From NCBI GenBank assembly GCA_019636495.1, contig JAHBXL010000001.1:186001-250000 (forward strand): a stretch of DNA of 64,000 bases. Direction: 5' to 3'. The notes beneath the pieces are model-generated. The model searched no databases. It saw only the letters and a list, made by a program, of their open reading frames with translations, and was not told the DNA's origin. Each line of letters begins with the position of its first letter. Within the stretch, counting starts at the first letter, position 1. Positions 59,795-64,000 of the stretch are shown piece after piece. A program made the translations under genes and the position numbers. The stretch comes from Phycisphaeraceae bacterium. GTDB lineage: Bacteria > Planctomycetota > Phycisphaerae > Phycisphaerales > UBA1924.

Positions 59795-61465
59795 TCAGTT
59801 CGCGGCAGATGGCGGCGTGTACACGAGCCCGCCGCCGGGCCCCAGGTCGATGCCCAGCGCGGCCCAACCCAACAGGAACGTGGTCCACACGATCGCGAAC
59901 ACGATCGAGTAGGGCGTCATCATCGAGATGATGGTGCCGGTTCCCGACTTGGGCGCATGGGTGCGGCAGGCCGCGAGGATGAGCACGAGATAGGCGTTCA
60001 GCGGCGTGACGATGTTGGTGCACGAGTCGGCAAGGCGGTAGGCGGCCTGGGTCAGTTCGGGGCTGACCTGCATCAGCATGAAGATCGGCACGAACACTGG
60101 CGCGAGCAGCGTCCACTTCGCAGATGCGGAAGAGACAAGGATGTTCAGCACCATCACCAGGACGATGAACGCGGCCAGCAGGAGCAGCGGGGGCAGCCCG
60201 CTCTCGGCCAGCAGTTTGCCAAGGGAATAGGCCAGCAACTGGTCGAGTTGCGAGTACTTGAAGTAGGCGATGAACTGGCCGGCGAAGAACGCCAGGACGA
60301 TCACCGGCGCGGTGGAGGCGAGCGCATCGCTCATGAGTTTCGCGACGTCGCGTCCGCTGCGGATCGTGCCGATCGAGACGCCGTAGACCAGCCCCGGCAC
60401 GAGGAACAGGAAGAAGATGATCGGCACGATGGCGATGATCCATCGCGGCGACCGGCTGTCGGGCATGCCGTCTCCGTAGATCGGCGAACCCTCGATGAAG
60501 ATCAGCGCCAGCACGCCCGCGAGCATGACGCCGAGGACCGACGAGGCGTAGAGCAGGGCCCGGGACTCGCCTGCGGAGAGTCGCTCGGCACGGAGTTCCG
60601 ATGCGCCCGCGCCGGGCTGCGCCGGACCGCCATCATCGGGCCCGCGGCGCGACAACCTCGGCTCGACGAACAGGTCCGTCACCGCCCAGCCGACGAGCGT
60701 GAGCAGAAACGTGGATGCGGCGAGGAACCACCAGTTGCACGCCGCGTTCAACTCGTAGCCGGGTTCGATGACGCGGGCGCCGGTCTGCGTCAGGCTGCCG
60801 AGCAACGGGTCGAGCGATGTGACCAGAAGGTTCGAACTGAATCCCGCGCTGATGCCGGCAAAGACCGCCGCGACCCCGGCCAGCGGGCTGCGCCCGACGG
60901 ACTTGAACATGAGCGCGGCGATGGGGGGCAGGACGACATATCCCGAGTCGGCGCCCATGGAGGACTGGATGCCGAGGAAGACGAGCATGGGCGTGAAGAA
61001 GCGCGCGGGCACGACAAGCATGACGGCCTTCAACAGCGCGCCGATCAATCCCGCGCGCTCAGCGAGCCCCACGCCGAGCATCGTCACCAGCACGACGCCC
61101 AGCGGCGGGAAGTCCACGAAGTTCCGGACCATCGTCCTGAGCATCCAGAAGATGCCGTCGCTGGTCAGCAGGCTGCGCGAGGCGATCGGGTCGCCGACTT
61201 CGACCAGCCGCACCTCGCGCCGGCCGTTGGCATCAATGACATAGTCCTGTCGTGATGCGCCGGTCTGCGGGTCGGTCACGGTCTGCATGACCGCCTCAGG
61301 ACGAACGGGCTGGACGCTCCATCCCAACTCGGTGCTGACCGCCGAGAGGACGATCACAACCAGGCAGCACCAGACGAACAGCATCGCGGGGTCGGGCAGT
61401 TTGTTGCCGGCCCATTCGATGGCGTCGAGAAGACTGAACCGGCTGGACGGAGGAGTGCTGCTCAT
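59795..61465 (-). CDS. abgT: AbgT-family transporter
   Basis: A 556-residue membrane protein of the AbgT family, whose members import p-aminobenzoyl-glutamate or export sulfonamide drugs. Signatures are DAIEWAGNKLPDPAMLFVWCCLVVIVLSAV at the start, GVGLAERAGLIGALLKAVM, QSSMGADSGYVVLPPIAALMF, GISAGFSSNLLVTSLDPLL and the C-terminal LLAPVFVPIFMLMQVSPELTQAAYRLADSCTNIVTPLNAYLVLIL. A charged insert (RRGPDDGGPAQPGAGASELRAERLS) splits the middle. CCGGAG five bases before the ATG fixes the start. Its promoter region contains a G-run tract shared with the divergent S41 gene. Confidence 0.92.
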   Translation of the reverse strand: MSSTPPSSRFSLLDAIEWAGNKLPDPAMLFVWCCLVVIVLSAVSTELGWSVQPVRPEAVMQTVTDPQTGASRQDYVIDANGRREVRLVEVGDPIASRSLLTSDGIFWMLRTMVRNFVDFPPLGVVLVTMLGVGLAERAGLIGALLKAVMLVVPARFFTPMLVFLGIQSSMGADSGYVVLPPIAALMFKSVGRSPLAGVAAVFAGISAGFSSNLLVTSLDPLLGSLTQTGARVIEPGYELNAACNWWFLAASTFLLTLVGWAVTDLFVEPRLSRRGPDDGGPAQPGAGASELRAERLSAGESRALLYASSVLGVMLAGVLALIFIEGSPIYGDGMPDSRSPRWIIAIVPIIFFLFLVPGLVYGVSIGTIRSGRDVAKLMSDALASTAPVIVLAFFAGQFIAYFKYSQLDQLLAYSLGKLLAESGLPPLLLLAAFIVLVMVLNILVSSASAKWTLLAPVFVPIFMLMQVSPELTQAAYRLADSCTNIVTPLNAYLVLILAACRTHAPKSGTGTIISMMTPYSIVFAIVWTTFLLGWAALGIDLGPGGGLVYTPPSAAN

Positions 61466-61489
61466 GGGGACTCCGGATCTGGGGCGCGT

Positions 61490-61523
61490 GGGGGGGCGGG
61501 GGGGCGGGGGGGGGCGGGGGGGC
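61490..61523. repeat. G-run tract (G7-C-G7-C-G9-C-G7-C)
   Basis: Four runs of seven to nine G, separated by single C, lie between the divergent AbgT and S41 genes, 25 bases upstream of the abgT start. The pattern satisfies the usual criterion for an intramolecular G-quadruplex on the forward strand. Such runs are also prone to slippage and to sequencing error. Confidence 0.9.
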
Positions 61524-61687
61524 GGCCGTTGAACAGGCGAAACCTCCGCGAAGGTCGGCGGAGAGACTATCGGATTCCCCGCGTGCCCGCACGCATTGAC
61601 GCCGGAACAATGGACGGGCGAACCGTTCCGGCCATGAACGGTGCGAGGGCGCAGGGCCAAGGGCCGCAAGACCCAGAAGGGCAGACC

Positions 61688-63973
61688 ATGGCGCATCGGC
61701 TGGCAGCGGTTCTCCTCCTGTTCGCGGTGTCGGCGGCGCGCGCGCATGGGCCCGCCAACCTTGATTTCGAGGGCGACGCGGTCGGCCGTGCTCCGGCGTC
61801 GTGGTTTGTGCCCGGGCCCGCCGCGTCGACCGGGTGGAGCGCGCTGGTACGCCGCAACGTGGCCGGGCGCGCGGGACAGTGCGTCTCGCTGGCGCGGCGG
61901 GGGGAGCGAGGTGGGGGGGCGGCGAACGCCGCGTTCGGGAACCTCATGCAGCAGTTCGACGCAACGCCGTTCCGCGGCAAGCGCGTGGTCCTGAGCGCTC
62001 ACATCCGCGTCCGGCCCGATGGACCGCCGGGGAGCGGCGGCGCGCAGATGTGGTTCCGCGTCGACCGCGCCAACGGGGAGACGGGGTTCTTCGACAACAT
62101 GAACGACCGGCCCGCGACCGAGGCCGCGTGGACAGTGCACAAGATCGTTGCCGACGTGGACGACGATGCATCAGGGATCGCGCTGGGTTTCATGGCCTTT
62201 GGCGCAACAGTCTGGATCGACGATGTGGCGTTCGAGGTCGTCGGCGATGCGAGGGCCGCAGGCGAGGCCCCGCGCCCGCTCACCGAACGCGGTCTCGCCA
62301 ATCTGATCGCGCTCGCGCGTCTGTACGGCTATCTGCGGTACTTTCACCCGTCCGACGAGGCCGCGGCGTGCGACTGGGTTCTATGGCTGCGCGGCGCGCT
62401 TGCTTCGGTGGAGAACGCGGCCGACGCCGAGCAACTCGCGGCGGCGCTCAGCGCGGCGAGCCTGCCCGTTGCGCCCGCGGCGGTGGTTCGAGCATGTCCG
62501 ATCGATGGCGGCTGTGCTCCGCCGCGAGAGTCGGACGAAGGAGGGCACGCAGTTGAATCGACAGCCTGGTTCCACTATGGGGTTGGCACGATGGCCAACC
62601 ACGGGGTCTATCAGAGCAAGCGTCTGACCTGGGCCGTTGCGGCGGATCCGCCCGAGCACGTGCCGCCGATAGGGACGTGCATCGAGCGCGAGATCGCGCC
62701 CGGCGTCTGGTGTCGCGTGCCGCTCGCGCTGTACCGCGATGCCGCGGGCACTCTGCCGCGCGCGGTGGTGAGTATGCAGCCGCACGATGATGCGACGATT
62801 GTGCGCGGCAGCGGCAACGACCGCGCGACGCGGCTCATTGGCGTGATCATCGCGTGGAACGTCTTCCAGCACTTCTATCCGTACTTCGACGTCGTCCGGA
62901 CCGACTGGGAAGCGGTGCTGCCCGATGCGCTGAGCGAGGCCGCAGAAGACCGCGACGCGGCGGACTTTCACGAGACACTCGAGAAACTCGTCGCCAAACT
63001 CGAGGACGGCCACGGGTTCGTGGGGTTCTCGGGGGCCGGCCGCTGGGGCGCGGTGCCCCTGGCGTGGTCGTTTGTGGGCGATCGGTTGATCGTGACGAAC
63101 GCGGGAGGCGAGGCCGGCATCGCCCGAGGCGACGAAGTGCTCGCGATCGACGGACGGTCAGTGGCCGAACTGGCCAAGGCCGCCGCGGCGCGAGTCAGCG
63201 CGGCGACGCCGCAGCACCGGCGATTTCGCATCGCGTCGGAACTGGCCCGCGGCGAGATCGGTCAGCGGGTGACGCTGCGATTCCGCCGGCCCGATGGCGC
63301 CGAGCACGAGCGGGAGGCCGTGTGCGCGCCGATGAACACGCGTCCGGTCGAGCCGCGGCCCGAGAGGATCTGCGAACTGCGGCCCGGAGTGTGGTACGTC
63401 GATCTCGACCGTGTGACCGACGATGACATCCGCGCGAGCATGGACAACCTCGCCGCAGCGCGCGGGCTGGTCTTCGATCTGCGCGGCTATCCGGGTCGGC
63501 TGGGCACGATCGTTCTGGCGCACCTGGCCGACCGGCCGCTCCGCAGCGCATTCTGGTGCGTGCCCTTCGTGCCGCGGCCGGACCGCGAACAGATGGCGTT
63601 CGCCAACGGCGGCTGGCCTGTGCCGCCGGTACCGCCGCGTTGGACGCGGAACGCGGCGTTCGTCATCGACGGGCGCGCGATCAGTTACGCCGAGACCTAC
63701 ATGGGCATCGTCGAGGCGTTCCAACTCGCGGACATCGTGGGCGAGGCGACCGCGGGCACCAACGGAAACGTGAACTCGTTCACGCTGCCCGGCGGCTACT
63801 CGATCGGCTTCACCGGCATGAAGGTGCGCAAGCACGATGGGAGCGAGCACCACGGCACGGGCATCGTGCCCAACGTGCCGGTCGCGCGCACCATAGAGGG
63901 CATCGCCGCGGGACGCGACGAACTGCTCGACGCGGCGGCGGACCTGGTGGCCGGGCGCATCAGGGGTGAGTGA
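61688..63973 (+). CDS. S41-family (tail-specific/tricorn-like) peptidase with PDZ domain
   Basis: A 761-residue exported protein: signal peptide MAHRLAAVLLLFAVSAARA, a beta-sandwich N-terminal domain of carbohydrate-binding look (about 25-180, LDFEGDAVGRAPASWFV ... ATVWIDDVAFEVVG), a helical linker, a PDZ-like segment (LIVTNAGGEAGIARGDEVLAIDGRSVAELA) and the S41 core (GVWYVDLDRV, GLVFDLRGYP, then ISYAETYMGIVEAF with nucleophile Ser666 and VGEATAGTNGNVNSF). Family members cut polypeptides near their C-termini or degrade peptides. ATGs further upstream exist, but the signal peptide defines the start. The window ends 27 bases after its stop. Confidence 0.88.
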   Translation: MAHRLAAVLLLFAVSAARAHGPANLDFEGDAVGRAPASWFVPGPAASTGWSALVRRNVAGRAGQCVSLARRGERGGGAANAAFGNLMQQFDATPFRGKRVVLSAHIRVRPDGPPGSGGAQMWFRVDRANGETGFFDNMNDRPATEAAWTVHKIVADVDDDASGIALGFMAFGATVWIDDVAFEVVGDARAAGEAPRPLTERGLANLIALARLYGYLRYFHPSDEAAACDWVLWLRGALASVENAADAEQLAAALSAASLPVAPAAVVRACPIDGGCAPPRESDEGGHAVESTAWFHYGVGTMANHGVYQSKRLTWAVAADPPEHVPPIGTCIEREIAPGVWCRVPLALYRDAAGTLPRAVVSMQPHDDATIVRGSGNDRATRLIGVIIAWNVFQHFYPYFDVVRTDWEAVLPDALSEAAEDRDAADFHETLEKLVAKLEDGHGFVGFSGAGRWGAVPLAWSFVGDRLIVTNAGGEAGIARGDEVLAIDGRSVAELAKAAAARVSAATPQHRRFRIASELARGEIGQRVTLRFRRPDGAEHEREAVCAPMNTRPVEPRPERICELRPGVWYVDLDRVTDDDIRASMDNLAAARGLVFDLRGYPGRLGTIVLAHLADRPLRSAFWCVPFVPRPDREQMAFANGGWPVPPVPPRWTRNAAFVIDGRAISYAETYMGIVEAFQLADIVGEATAGTNGNVNSFTLPGGYSIGFTGMKVRKHDGSEHHGTGIVPNVPVARTIEGIAAGRDELLDAAADLVAGRIRGE

Positions 63974-64000
63974 TTCGCACGTGAGCGTGCGCGGCACTCA

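Noticed and set aside
63974..64000. A partial gene at the right edge.
   Set aside because: Only 27 bases remain, with no start codon in a good context.

Overview
The window is a high-GC bacterial chromosome segment, most likely from a planctomycete of the class Phycisphaerae. The clues are a FliW-CsrA-flagellin locus with two long flagellins, secreted proteins ending in planctomycete-style dockerin-like tails (D-x-D-x-D-G ... [12 protein letters not shown]), several zinc-ribbon membrane proteins, and frequent GTG/TTG starts. This assignment is an inference from gene content; no rRNA is present. Genes lie on both strands in short operons. There is no clear prophage, IS element or CRISPR array.

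Region 1 (1-11.3 kb) is the late flagellar block. After a divergent FmdB-type zinc-ribbon gene come flgI (P-ring), a rod-binding FlgJ-like protein, a FlgN-like chaperone, flgK, flgL, fliW, csrA and two flagellin genes, each flagellin closed by an intrinsic terminator. The leaders of csrA and of both flagellin genes carry short hairpins that present A-N-G-G-A in a six-base loop, and both flagellin Shine-Dalgarno sites are embedded in T-C-A-C-G-G-A-G-G. That is the known pattern of CsrA binding sites, so the locus looks like a complete FliW/CsrA/flagellin feedback circuit. A 7-bp tandem repeat of about 10.7 copies abuts the flgL start codon.

Region 2 (11.4-23.2 kb) holds a XerC/D-type recombinase, a DUF2325-like protein, tRNA-Ser(GGA), a PAP2 phosphatase, a PMT/ArnT-like glycosyltransferase coupled to truB, a reverse-strand operon with a DUF4340-like protein and two further products, two zinc-ribbon membrane proteins and a C26 glutamine amidotransferase. 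Region 3 (23.2-34.5 kb) holds a large acyl-CoA dehydrogenase with an enoyl-CoA hydratase (beta-oxidation), a methyltransferase, an orphan DppC-type permease, a dockerin-tailed secreted protein, YgfZ, an M42 peptidase, fabI and two hypothetical genes.

Region 4 (34.7-44.2 kb) is an oligopeptide-type ABC importer operon with odd architecture: a membrane-anchored coiled-coil binding protein, two permeases with large extra segments and only one ATPase. A GT-B-like protein, xseA and tRNA-Val(CAC) follow. Region 5 (44.3-54.2 kb) is dominated by a secreted protein of about 1,736 residues (beta-helix, thrombospondin type 3 repeats, seven cadherin-like repeats, dockerin tail), then a 33-residue membrane peptide, thiG-thiS, a lipoprotein, a diacylglycerol kinase-like protein and a third zinc-ribbon membrane protein.

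Region 6 (54.3-64 kb) has purQ, a redoxin with a DsbD-alpha-like partner, a rhodanese-like lipoprotein lacking its cysteine, cysteine synthase, an MFS transporter, an AbgT-family transporter and an S41 peptidase. The last two diverge from a short G-run tract with quadruplex-forming potential.
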